Below are positions 1-5,221 of a stretch of 5,221 nt of DNA, in pieces. The stretch is from Planctomycetaceae bacterium (GTDB taxonomy: Bacteria; Planctomycetota; Planctomycetia; Pirellulales; JAEUIK01). A program made the translations under genes and the position numbers. Under the pieces are notes generated by a model, which saw only the letters and a program-made list of their open reading frames with translations, made no database searches and had not been told where the DNA came from. Positions within the stretch are counted from its first letter, which is position 1. The number at the start of each line of letters is the position of its first letter. The stretch is taken from assembly GCA_016793185.1 (NCBI GenBank), contig JAEUIK010000454.1:1-5221 (forward strand). The letters are read 5' to 3'.

Positions 1-5
1 TTCAT
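1..5 (-). CDS. Possible start of next minus-strand gene, expected DUF1501 protein (only the first codon visible)
   Basis: An ATG on the minus strand begins at position 5 and lies 22 bp after the stop codon of the PSD1-type gene. A purine-rich AAAGG on the minus strand lies about 11 bases before it, a loose but usable ribosome binding site. In planctomycete genomes a PSCyt1/PSCyt2/PSD1 gene is very often followed directly by a gene for a DUF1501 protein (a secreted, sulfatase-like fold), which is why that product is suggested. Nothing of the protein itself can be read here, so this is an inference from gene order. The ATG could be chance. Confidence 0.3.
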
Positions 6-27
6 GCGGGACCGAACCTTTGCTGCG

Positions 28-3000
28 TTACTCGACGTACAAGAACTCGTTCGACGACAAAATCACCCGGCAGAGCGCTTGCCAGGCGCTCGCTTCGCGC
101 GCCGGTGCGTCGCCACTCTCCAACGACGCCTGGTAGCGCCCGACAAAGCTCAACGCCCGAGCCGTTTCGGCCTGCTGCGGCGCTCGCCCCAGAGTCATGC
201 CATAGAGCTCGCCCACGCGTGCGGCTGGATCGTTCGCGTGGCCGGCGAGCAACTGCGCCGCCAATCGCGACGACTGCTCATTCACAATCTCGCTGTTCAT
301 CATGAACAGGGCCTGCGAGGCAATCGTCGTGGAGTCGCGGTCTCCCTTGATCGTGGTCGGTTCGGCAAAGTCGAAGGCCTGGAAGGGCTCGTACAAGGCG
401 CTCCGCACGACCGGGAGATACAGGCTGCGGCGGTTCGTCGCGTAGTTGGTGGAGTTGACCGAGGCGGTGCCCGCCACGTACTCGCGCGGCTTGTTCTTGA
501 GCAGCGTGCCCCCCAGCGACGTGTCGAGCTGTCCGCCGACAAAGAGCAGGGCATCCCGCACGGCCTCGGCTTCGAGCCGGCGGCGATTCATCCGCCAGAG
601 GAGCCGGTTGTCGGGATCCACCTCGGCGGCTCGAGCGTCGTAGCGAGTGCTCCCCTGGTACACGGCCGAATTCATGATCAACCGGTGCATCGCCTTGATG
701 GACCAACCTGACTCGACGAACCGGCGAGCCAGCCAATCGAGCAGCTCGGGGTGGCTCGGCGGGTCGCCCAGATTGCCGAAGTTGTCGGTCGAGCGGACCA
801 GTCCGGCGCCAAAGTGCCAACGCCACAACCGATTGACCAGCACGCGACTCGTGAGGGGATGCTCGGCCGACGCCATCCACTGTGCCAGCTCCAACCGGCC
901 GCTTCCTGGGGTGGCAAGCGCCTCCGAACGGCTGGCAAGTGCCTGCGGAAAGCGGCGGGGAACCAGGTCGCCCAAGGTCAAATGGCTGCCGCGGATGTGA
1001 ATCTTGAGATCGGTTGGGGCCCCCTCTTCGACCGCCATCGCCTGTGGGAGCGCGGGCGGCGCAGCCTGTTCCAGCGCGCCGAGTTCCCGATTGAGATCCT
1101 CCAGCCGCTGGCGATCCGTTGCGGCATAGAGAGCCTCGGGGCGGGAGACGAGCTTCTGCGGTCCCCGTTCCGGATCCAGCACTTGCCGCAACGCGGCCTC
1201 GGCGGTCGCCGCGGGGGGCATCGTCCCGTCGGCGGCAAGCGCTTGAAGGGTCGCTTGATAGCGGGCGGCCAACGCTTCGCGTGTCGCGGGCCGGCCGTTC
1301 TCCAAGAGCTTCGCGGCTACCTGCCCCGCCGTGCTCGGCAGCGCCGTCGACTCGACCTCCTGCGCAGGCGCAAACTCGAACCAGAATCGCCAGACCGAGT
1401 CGGGCAAGTCGCGCTCGCGTTTGAGGTACTCGGCCCACTGCTTGACGAAGGGGGCCTGCAGTCCGCGGGCGACGGCCAACTCGTCGGCCGAGGTGGCGAC
1501 CAGCGGCCCAGCGGCGCCATCGACTCCGACCGGGATCAACGCGATCCGATCGAGGTGCGGGATCGGGCCGGCCGTCCGCTCGATGCGCAGCACGAGTTTG
1601 CCGGCCGAGAGTTGCCAGACGCCCTCGGGCATCCATCGCTGCGACTCCGCGTTCCAGGACCCGGTCACGTCGGCCGCCGCATCGGCCTTGCGGACCTTGC
1701 CGTCGACCAGGACCTGCACGCTCCGCGACTCGGCGGCGGCATAGCGGACTTCAAACTGATACCAGCCGGCGCGCGGGATCTCGACGTCATACTCGACAAA
1801 GTTCGGCAGCTCGCCGCGATTGAGGATCACCCCGATGCCGGCGCCGTAGGCCGTGGTATCGACCAGCACGTTTCCCCGCGCAAACTGCTCGGCCTCGAGA
1901 AAGATCGTCCCCTCGGGAGGCGTCATCGCCGGTCGCTGCGGGGAGCCTTGGAGCAGCGATTCCAAGGGGGGCGCCGCCAGCAGGTCGGTAGCGGCGAGCA
2001 AGTAATCGGCCAGCCGTTGCTGAACCGATTCCACCAACGCGGCATTCGCCTGCTGGACGTGCGCGGCGATCTCGCTCTGTTTGGCACTCACGCGCTCCGC
2101 GTGCGCAGCAATCGCCGCGATCTCGGCCGCCGTTCCCAGCGGCCGCTCGTGCCATTGGGCGACGACTTTGAAGTTGTCCATCGTGCGGGTGCTCTTGAAG
2201 ATACCCGCCAGCGCGTAGTAGTCGGCCGTCGAAATCGGATCGAACTTATGGTCGTGACACCGCGCACAGCCGAGCGTCAGCCCCAGGAATGCCGCGCCGA
2301 GAGTATCGAGCTGCTCGTCGACGATGTCCATCTCCATCTTCACCGGATCATCCTCGGCCAGCATCTTGGGGCCGAGCGTGAGGAAACCGGTAGCAACGGT
2401 CCGCGCAAAACGCTGCTGGTCTCGAGTTGCGGAGTCTTCAGTAGTTGCGCTTGACGACGACTCGTCCGGCAGCAGATCGCCGGCAATCTGCTCGCGCAGG
2501 AACTGGTCGTACGGCTTGTCGCTGTTGAACGCGTCGACGACGTAGTCGCGGTAACGAAACGCGTTCACGTATGCCAGGTTCTCGTCCTGGCCATTCGAAT
2601 CGGCGTAACGGGCGACGTCGAGCCAATGCCGGCCCCAGCGCTGGCCGTACTCCGGCGCGGCGAGATAACGATCGACCAGCCGGGCAAACGCGTCGGGCGT
2701 GTCGTCCGCGACAAACGCCTCGACCTCGGCCGAGGTCGGCGGCAGCCCGAGCAGGTCGAATTTCGCCCGGCGGATCAGCGTCCGCTTATCCGTCGCCGGC
2801 GCCGGCGACAGCCCAGCCGCTTCGAGGCGCGCCAGGATGAACCGATCGAGCGGTTCGCGGCACCAGTCCGGCTGTTGCACCTGCGGCGGCGTGGGATCCG
2901 TTACGGGGGCAAACGACCAGGGAATCGGACGCGCGCTTGAGAGTTCCTTTGCTTCGCCGGCGGGCGCTGGCACGGCCCGGTCTTGGGGCCAGGGCAACCC

Positions 3001-3399
3001 TTCGCGCACCCAGCGCTGAATCGCGGCGACCTCGCGCTCCGAGAGCTTGCCGCTGGGGGGCATCCTGATGTCGCCCGCATAGCCCACCACTTCGACGAGC
3101 AGACTGGCGTCCGCATCGCCGGGCGAGGCCGCACTCCCGAGGTCGCCGCCAGCCAGCACGCCCGCCCGCGAGTCGAGCCGCAAGTTCCCTTGCTGCTTGG
3201 CAGCGCTGTGGCACTTCCAACAGCGTTCCACCAACAGCGGGCGGATTTCCTTCTCGAAAAATTTGAGCAGCTCGGCCGAAAAATTGGGAGCCGCCGTCTC
3301 CGTAGCTGCTTCCGGCTCGGCGCGCGACTCGACAACGGCGCTGCCAAGCAGGCCAAGCAGGGCAACTGCGATCAGGCGGGAGCGAGGGCGGCGCTGCAT
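28..3399 (-). CDS. Secreted PSCyt1–PSCyt2(DUF1549)–PSD1(DUF1553) protein with carbohydrate-binding-like insert
   Basis: Complete 1123-residue protein. Residues 1–27 look like a Sec signal peptide (basic start, core AVALLGLLGSAVV, likely cleavage after SRA), so it acts outside the cytoplasm. Domains in order: PSCyt1, a cytochrome c-like domain with heme motif CWKCH at 60–64 and a likely axial Met113 in IRMPPSG; PSCyt2/DUF1549 at about 178–410, with RWGRHWLDVARYADSNG near 254–270 and a second CxxCH (CARCH, 378–382); a likely coiled segment at about 424–470; a beta-rich CBM6/CBM35-like segment at about 497–625 (FLEAEQFARG, GWYQFEVRY); and PSD1/DUF1553 from about 835, with HPLTSRVLVNRLWRWHFG at 847–864 and the typical end NEFLYVE. 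Function is not established. The family is linked by context to polysaccharide use and extracellular electron transfer. The reading frame stays open upstream to 4365, but the signal peptide fixes the start at 3399. The ribosome binding site is weak. TAA stop. It is divergent from the lactonase gene. Residues 314–328 are a Ser/Thr-rich low-complexity insert. Confidence 0.95.
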   Translation of the reverse strand: MQRRPRSRLIAVALLGLLGSAVVESRAEPEAATETAAPNFSAELLKFFEKEIRPLLVERCWKCHSAAKQQGNLRLDSRAGVLAGGDLGSAASPGDADASLLVEVVGYAGDIRMPPSGKLSEREVAAIQRWVREGLPWPQDRAVPAPAGEAKELSSARPIPWSFAPVTDPTPPQVQQPDWCREPLDRFILARLEAAGLSPAPATDKRTLIRRAKFDLLGLPPTSAEVEAFVADDTPDAFARLVDRYLAAPEYGQRWGRHWLDVARYADSNGQDENLAYVNAFRYRDYVVDAFNSDKPYDQFLREQIAGDLLPDESSSSATTEDSATRDQQRFARTVATGFLTLGPKMLAEDDPVKMEMDIVDEQLDTLGAAFLGLTLGCARCHDHKFDPISTADYYALAGIFKSTRTMDNFKVVAQWHERPLGTAAEIAAIAAHAERVSAKQSEIAAHVQQANAALVESVQQRLADYLLAATDLLAAPPLESLLQGSPQRPAMTPPEGTIFLEAEQFARGNVLVDTTAYGAGIGVILNRGELPNFVEYDVEIPRAGWYQFEVRYAAAESRSVQVLVDGKVRKADAAADVTGSWNAESQRWMPEGVWQLSAGKLVLRIERTAGPIPHLDRIALIPVGVDGAAGPLVATSADELAVARGLQAPFVKQWAEYLKRERDLPDSVWRFWFEFAPAQEVESTALPSTAGQVAAKLLENGRPATREALAARYQATLQALAADGTMPPAATAEAALRQVLDPERGPQKLVSRPEALYAATDRQRLEDLNRELGALEQAAPPALPQAMAVEEGAPTDLKIHIRGSHLTLGDLVPRRFPQALASRSEALATPGSGRLELAQWMASAEHPLTSRVLVNRLWRWHFGAGLVRSTDNFGNLGDPPSHPELLDWLARRFVESGWSIKAMHRLIMNSAVYQGSTRYDARAAEVDPDNRLLWRMNRRRLEAEAVRDALLFVGGQLDTSLGGTLLKNKPREYVAGTASVNSTNYATNRRSLYLPVVRSALYEPFQAFDFAEPTTIKGDRDSTTIASQALFMMNSEIVNEQSSRLAAQLLAGHANDPAARVGELYGMTLGRAPQQAETARALSFVGRYQASLESGDAPAREASAWQALCRVILSSNEFLYVE

Positions 3400-3434
3400 G
3401 AAGCACCCCGGCGGGCGGGAATCGGACCTCACGC

Positions 3435-3463
3435 AGTCTATCTGCTGCCGCGGCGCCAATGAA
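3435..3463 (-). promoter_or_regulatory. Candidate promoter for the PSD1-type gene
   Basis: Read on the minus strand, TTCATT (3458–3463) and TAGACT (3435–3440) are separated by 17 bp. They resemble −35 and −10 boxes, the −35 poorly. Transcription would begin near 3428, leaving a leader of about 28 bases before the ATG at 3399. The position is right because this 126-bp gap must hold promoters for both divergent genes, but planctomycete promoters are poorly defined and the match is weak. Confidence 0.25.
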
Positions 3464-3491
3464 GACTTATTCCCCCGGCGTCGGTTACACT
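3462..3491 (+). promoter_or_regulatory. Candidate promoter for the lactonase gene
   Basis: TACACT at 3486–3491 resembles a −10 box. AAGACT at 3462–3467, 18 bp upstream, shares only the GAC core with a −35 box. Transcription would begin near 3498, about 28 bases before the GTG start and upstream of the ribosome binding site. It sits back to back with the candidate minus-strand promoter and its −35 box overlaps that one by two bases, so one regulator bound there could affect both genes. Weak match. Confidence 0.25.
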
Positions 3492-3513
3492 GCCGCCCAG
3501 ACGTCCGGCCCTC

Positions 3514-3518
3514 GGGAG
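3514..3518 (+). promoter_or_regulatory. Ribosome binding site that supports the GTG start of the lactonase
   Basis: GGGAG ends 7 bases before the GTG at 3526, a good Shine–Dalgarno sequence at normal spacing. It decides the start: no ATG or GTG lies in frame in the roughly 45 bases upstream, and the first in-frame ATG (codon 39) would remove the conserved DTHQHLWD motif. Confidence 0.7.
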
Positions 3519-3525
3519 AATTCAC

Positions 3526-4419
3526 GTGACCGCGCCGCTGCCCCCCAAAATCATCGATACCCACCAGCATCTCTGGGACCTGCAGCGGCTCTCGCTGCCG
3601 TGGACCAAGGGAAATGAAACTCTGGGCCGGAACTTCTTGATGGCCGATTACCTGCGGGCCACGGCCGGTCTGCCGGTGACCCAGACAATCTACATGGAGG
3701 TCGATGTCGATCCGGCCCAACAAGAAGCTGAAGCTCGCTCCGTGATCGAACTCTGCCGCCGCGACGACAACCCGATGGCGGCCGCCGTGATCTCCGGTCG
3801 GCCGGCCCTGGCCGGCTTCCGCGAGTACGTATTGAAGTTCCAGGACGCGCCCGAGATCAAAGGCGTGCGCCAGGTGCTGCACGGCCCTGCCACGCCGCCG
3901 GGCTACTGCCTCGATCCCGCATTCGTGCGCGGGATTCAGTTTCTCGGCGAGCGGGGATTGAGCTTCGACCTCTGCTTGCGGTCTGGCGAATTGCTCGACG
4001 CCGACAAGCTGGTCGCGCAATGCCCCCACACGCGGTTCATCCTCGACCACTGCGGCAACATGAACCCGGCCGAGGGGGACACCGCCGGACGGCGGCAGTG
4101 GCAGGAGGGGATGAAGCATTTGGCCGATCACGACCACGTCGTCTGCAAAGTGTCGGGCATTATCGCCGCGGCGACGCCCGACTGGACACCGGCGCAGCTC
4201 GCGCCGACGATCATCTTCACGCTCGAGACATTCGGCCCCGACCGGGTGATGTTCGCCGGGGACTGGCCGGTGTGCACCTTGCGCGCGAGCCTGCGGCAAT
4301 GGATCGAAGCCCTGAACGAGATCACCAGCAGTCGCAGCACCGCCGAGCGCACGAAGCTGTTTCACGACAACGCGGTGCGGTTTTATGGGCTGCCGGCGAA
4401 TGGAAAGAAGCCTTCGTAG
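3526..4419 (+). CDS. Amidohydrolase-family lactonase (COG3618, fuconolactonase-like TIM-barrel hydrolase)
   Basis: Complete 297-residue protein, close to the usual length for the Amidohydro_2/COG3618 group, with GTG start and TAG stop. No signal peptide, so probably cytoplasmic. Visible motifs: the strand-1 HxH in IIDTHQHLWD (His13, His15), IKGVRQVLHG (111–120), FILDHCGN with His175, CKVSG with Lys208, FAGDWPVC with the strand-8 Asp246, and a C-terminal FHDNAVRFYGL (279–289). Characterised COG3618 members open sugar-acid or aromatic-acid lactones (L-fuconolactone, L-rhamnonolactone, 2-pyrone-4,6-dicarboxylate), and at least the last enzyme (LigI) works without a bound metal. I infer a lactonase, but the substrate cannot be read from the sequence. 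A fuconolactone role would suit a planctomycete that degrades fucose-rich algal polymers. The usual Gly-Ser-Asp-Trp-Pro is Ala-Gly-Asp-Trp-Pro here. The last codon and the stop lie in a palindromic repeat unit. Divergent from the PSD1-type gene. Confidence 0.9.
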   Translation: MTAPLPPKIIDTHQHLWDLQRLSLPWTKGNETLGRNFLMADYLRATAGLPVTQTIYMEVDVDPAQQEAEARSVIELCRRDDNPMAAAVISGRPALAGFREYVLKFQDAPEIKGVRQVLHGPATPPGYCLDPAFVRGIQFLGERGLSFDLCLRSGELLDADKLVAQCPHTRFILDHCGNMNPAEGDTAGRRQWQEGMKHLADHDHVVCKVSGIIAAATPDWTPAQLAPTIIFTLETFGPDRVMFAGDWPVCTLRASLRQWIEALNEITSSRSTAERTKLFHDNAVRFYGLPANGKKPS

Positions 4420-4467
4420 ATCAGGGTTTACCCTGACAGCTTCGTAGGTCAGGGCTTGCCCTGACCG
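4412..4467 (+). repeat. Two tandem 28-bp palindromic repeat units
   Basis: Unit A (4412–4439) and unit B (4440–4467) abut with no gap and match at 24 of 28 positions. Both begin CTTCGTAG. Unit A has the palindrome TCAGGG-TTTA-CCCTGA (4421–4436). Unit B has the longer GGTCAGGGC-TT-GCCCTGACC (4447–4466). Two differences are G/A and A/G changes that weaken the palindrome of A, so B looks closer to the intact form. The arrangement resembles REP/BIME-type intergenic repeats. I recall similar GTAGGTCAGG-type elements in other planctomycete genomes but cannot check that here. Unit A overlaps the end of the lactonase gene and supplies its TAG. Confidence 0.85.
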
Positions 4468-4472
4468 TTTTT
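4447..4472 (+). terminator. Likely intrinsic terminator of the lactonase gene, formed by repeat unit B
   Basis: A perfect 9-bp stem (GGTCAGGGC / GCCCTGACC, or 8 bp with a CTTG loop) is followed after one G by five T residues (4468–4472), 27 bp past the lactonase stop codon. The shape is that of a rho-independent terminator, with a short T run. It works only for plus-strand transcription, since the minus strand has no T run after this hairpin. Confidence 0.5.
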
Positions 4473-4497
4473 GCCAACCGAGTTTTCGCCAACCCAG
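4468..4497 (+). repeat. Pair of tandem 15-bp repeats between the palindromic units
   Basis: TTTTTGCCAACCGAG (4468–4482) is followed directly by TTTTCGCCAACCCAG (4483–4497). They match at 13 of 15 positions. They fill almost the whole gap between unit B and the inverted unit C, so they may be part of the same composite element. No promoter or gene is evident in them. Confidence 0.6.
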
Positions 4498-4500
4498 TTC

Positions 4501-4527
4501 CTGTCAGGGCGAGCCCTGACCTACAAG
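4501..4527 (-). repeat. Inverted third copy of the palindromic repeat unit (unit C)
   Basis: Read on the minus strand this is a 27-bp copy of the unit at 4440–4467, one base shorter near its start (CTTGTAG rather than CTTCGTAG), with the palindrome GTCAGGGC-GA-GCCCTGAC on the plus strand (4503–4520). It faces units A and B across a 33-bp spacer, so B and C could also pair to form one long hairpin. It provides the TAG stop codon of the small membrane protein gene. Confidence 0.85.
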
Positions 4528-4883
4528 ACTCGTGATCGGGGTTCGTGCAAACCCGAATCATGAATCTGATGAAGGCGGTAGCGCCATCCGTTCTGGAAGA
4601 AGCGCGCAAATAGAAAAGCCGCAGAAAGAGCAATCGCCAGGTCCGCGATCAGCTTCTCCAGTAAAAAAATCTCTTCGTATCGAAACCCGCCGCGATAGTA
4701 GAAGGAAAATGGCCAGCCAACAGTTTCATAACCGTCAACGCTGTAAGCCCGCCACGTAACACCAAGCGGAACGAGATTGGCGATCGCCATCGCGCATAGC
4801 CCGAGCATGAACAGGATGACAGTGTGTCGGGCGCGACTGGACGAGCCCGGTTTGGCCGAAGTATGGAGAGTCGGATCGTTCAT
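4521..4883 (-). CDS. Hypothetical small membrane protein with two predicted helices and a GWPFSFYY motif
   Basis: A 120-residue reading frame, ATG start and TAG stop. Two hydrophobic stretches are clear: about 21–41 (TVILFMLGLCAMAIANLVPLG) split below as TVILFMLGLC and AMAIANLVPLG, and about 73–95, around EKLIADLAIALSAAFLFARF. Between them lies a conserved-looking loop with GWPFSFYYRGGF (56–67). The C-terminus is rich in Arg and His. From memory, planctomycete genomes carry many small two-helix proteins with a GWPF-type loop and an LLADLxIAL second helix, all of unknown function; I place it there with moderate confidence. No function is proposed. It lies 62 bp after the P460-family gene on the same strand and may be its operon partner. 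The ribosome binding site is weak, and a GTG three codons upstream is an alternative start. GC is about 50% at 4561–4740, well below neighbouring genes, which suggests a different origin or relaxed selection. The last codons and stop enter repeat unit C. Confidence 0.7.
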   Translation of the reverse strand: MNDPTLHTSAKPGSSSRARHTVILFMLGLCAMAIANLVPLGVTWRAYSVDGYETVGWPFSFYYRGGFRYEEIFLLEKLIADLAIALSAAFLFARFFQNGWRYRLHQIHDSGLHEPRSRVL

Positions 4884-4945
4884 GGTTGCCACGGCCGTTA
4901 TCGCCTGGGCACTCAATTCAGCCGATTCATAGCCGAAACGTCCAA

Positions 4946-5221
4946 TTACTTCGCCGCCACCTTCTTCGCCCGGGCGTTCTTCAGCACCGAGTAGAACTGC
5001 ACGAACACGGCATCGTCTTCGCCGTGCGTGGCGTGGCAGTCGTAGCAGGCGGCGCGGGGGGAAGGCTTCGCGGCGGTGCGCTTGCCGTCGGCGCCGTAGA
5101 ACATGTAATAGCCCCACCCTTCCTCGAAGCGCTTCGAGTCCTTGACCGAAACCTCCAAGCCGCTCGTAGTGCCGGCAAAGTGTCCCCGGCGGCTGATCTC
5201 GTCATCCCCCTGACGCTTCTG
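4946..5221 (-). CDS. Cytochrome P460-family c-type heme protein, C-terminal part (cut by window edge)
   Basis: The frame is open from the right edge to a TAA at 4946–4948, giving 91 residues with no start in view. Recognisable features are GLEVSVKDSKRF (21–32), EGWGYYMFYG (34–43) and the heme motif CYDCH (59–63, encoded at 5033–5047), followed by AVFVQFYSVLK and a Lys/Ala-rich end. This order (VKDS–RF–GWGY–CxxCH–VFVQFY) is that of cytochrome P460. Known members are periplasmic; P460 proper oxidises hydroxylamine and has a Lys cross-linked to heme, while the related cytochrome c'-beta binds NO and lacks that link. The cross-linking Lys would be about 70 residues before the heme motif, outside this window, so the two cannot be told apart. 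An internal TTG at 5158 should not be taken as the start, because family-like sequence continues upstream. Probably transcribed with the small membrane protein gene downstream. Confidence 0.85.
   Translation of the reverse strand, partial: QKRQGDDEISRRGHFAGTTSGLEVSVKDSKRFEEGWGYYMFYGADGKRTAAKPSPRAACYDCHATHGEDDAVFVQFYSVLKNARAKKVAAK

Noticed and set aside
751..2454. A 567-codon open frame on the plus strand inside the PSD1-type gene
   Set aside because: It is antisense to conserved PSCyt2, insert and PSD1 sequence. Its translation is Arg/Gly-rich with no family motif, and long antisense frames are expected in high-GC coding DNA.
3400..4365. Upstream extension of the PSD1-type reading frame to an ATG at 4365
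   Set aside because: The extension is antisense to the conserved lactonase gene and would bury a clear signal peptide that starts at 3399.
4020..4436. A 138-codon plus-strand frame within and past the lactonase gene
   Set aside because: It is an out-of-frame shadow of the lactonase: Arg/His-rich, with no motif and no ribosome binding site of its own that I can see.
4412..4527. A short CRISPR-like array
   Set aside because: The units A and B abut with no spacer, the third is inverted, and there are no cas genes. Palindromic intergenic repeats explain it better.
4421..4633. A 70-codon minus-strand frame across the repeat cluster, with LAKTRLAKT
   Set aside because: The repeated peptide is just the translated 15-bp repeats. 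The rest is a shifted frame of the small membrane protein gene.
4884..5117. Upstream extension of the small membrane protein frame to an ATG at 5117
   Set aside because: It overlaps the conserved heme-motif region of the P460-family gene in another frame, and the added residues are Arg-rich without recognisable features.
4946..5158. A complete 70-residue gene starting at the TTG at 5158
   Set aside because: The same frame continues open to the window edge and the conserved GLEV segment spans the TTG, so this is the C-terminal part of a longer cytochrome.

Overview
The window looks like chromosomal DNA from a planctomycete, probably of the Pirellula type (order Pirellulales). The main evidence is the 1123-residue minus-strand protein with the PSCyt1–PSCyt2–PSD1 (DUF1549/DUF1553) architecture, which is expanded in Planctomycetes and rare elsewhere. 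High GC in the coding regions and a short gene for a GWPF-type two-helix membrane protein fit this. No rRNA, tRNA, CRISPR array, integrase or transposase gene is visible.

Layout. (1) Positions 5 to 1, minus strand: a possible first ATG of a gene running out of the window, expected from family context to be a DUF1501 protein. (2) 28–3399, minus: the large secreted PSCyt1/PSCyt2/PSD1 protein, with two CxxCH motifs and a carbohydrate-binding-like insert. (3) 3400–3525: a 126-bp divergent promoter region. (4) 3526–4419, plus: a complete COG3618-type amidohydrolase/lactonase. (5) 4412–4527: a cluster of three 27–28-bp palindromic repeat units (two in tandem, one inverted) around a pair of 15-bp repeats. 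It lies between two convergent genes and holds the stop codons of both. (6) 4521–4883, minus: a 120-residue two-helix membrane protein of low GC (about 50% against 63–77% in hand-counted lines of neighbouring genes). (7) 4946–5221, minus: the C-terminal 91 residues of a cytochrome P460-family c-type heme protein, cut by the window edge.

How they may work together. The PSD1-type protein and the lactonase are divergently transcribed from one short region. In planctomycetes both families are associated with gene sets for use of complex polysaccharides, so a sugar-acid lactone step linked to a surface or periplasmic heme protein is a reasonable but unproven idea. The P460 gene and the small membrane protein gene share a strand, 62 bp apart, and may be co-transcribed. 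The repeat cluster separates this pair from the lactonase and probably helps end transcription from the left.

I do not see an obviously new defence or mobile system. The most unusual structure is the repeat cluster that supplies the stop codons of both converging genes.
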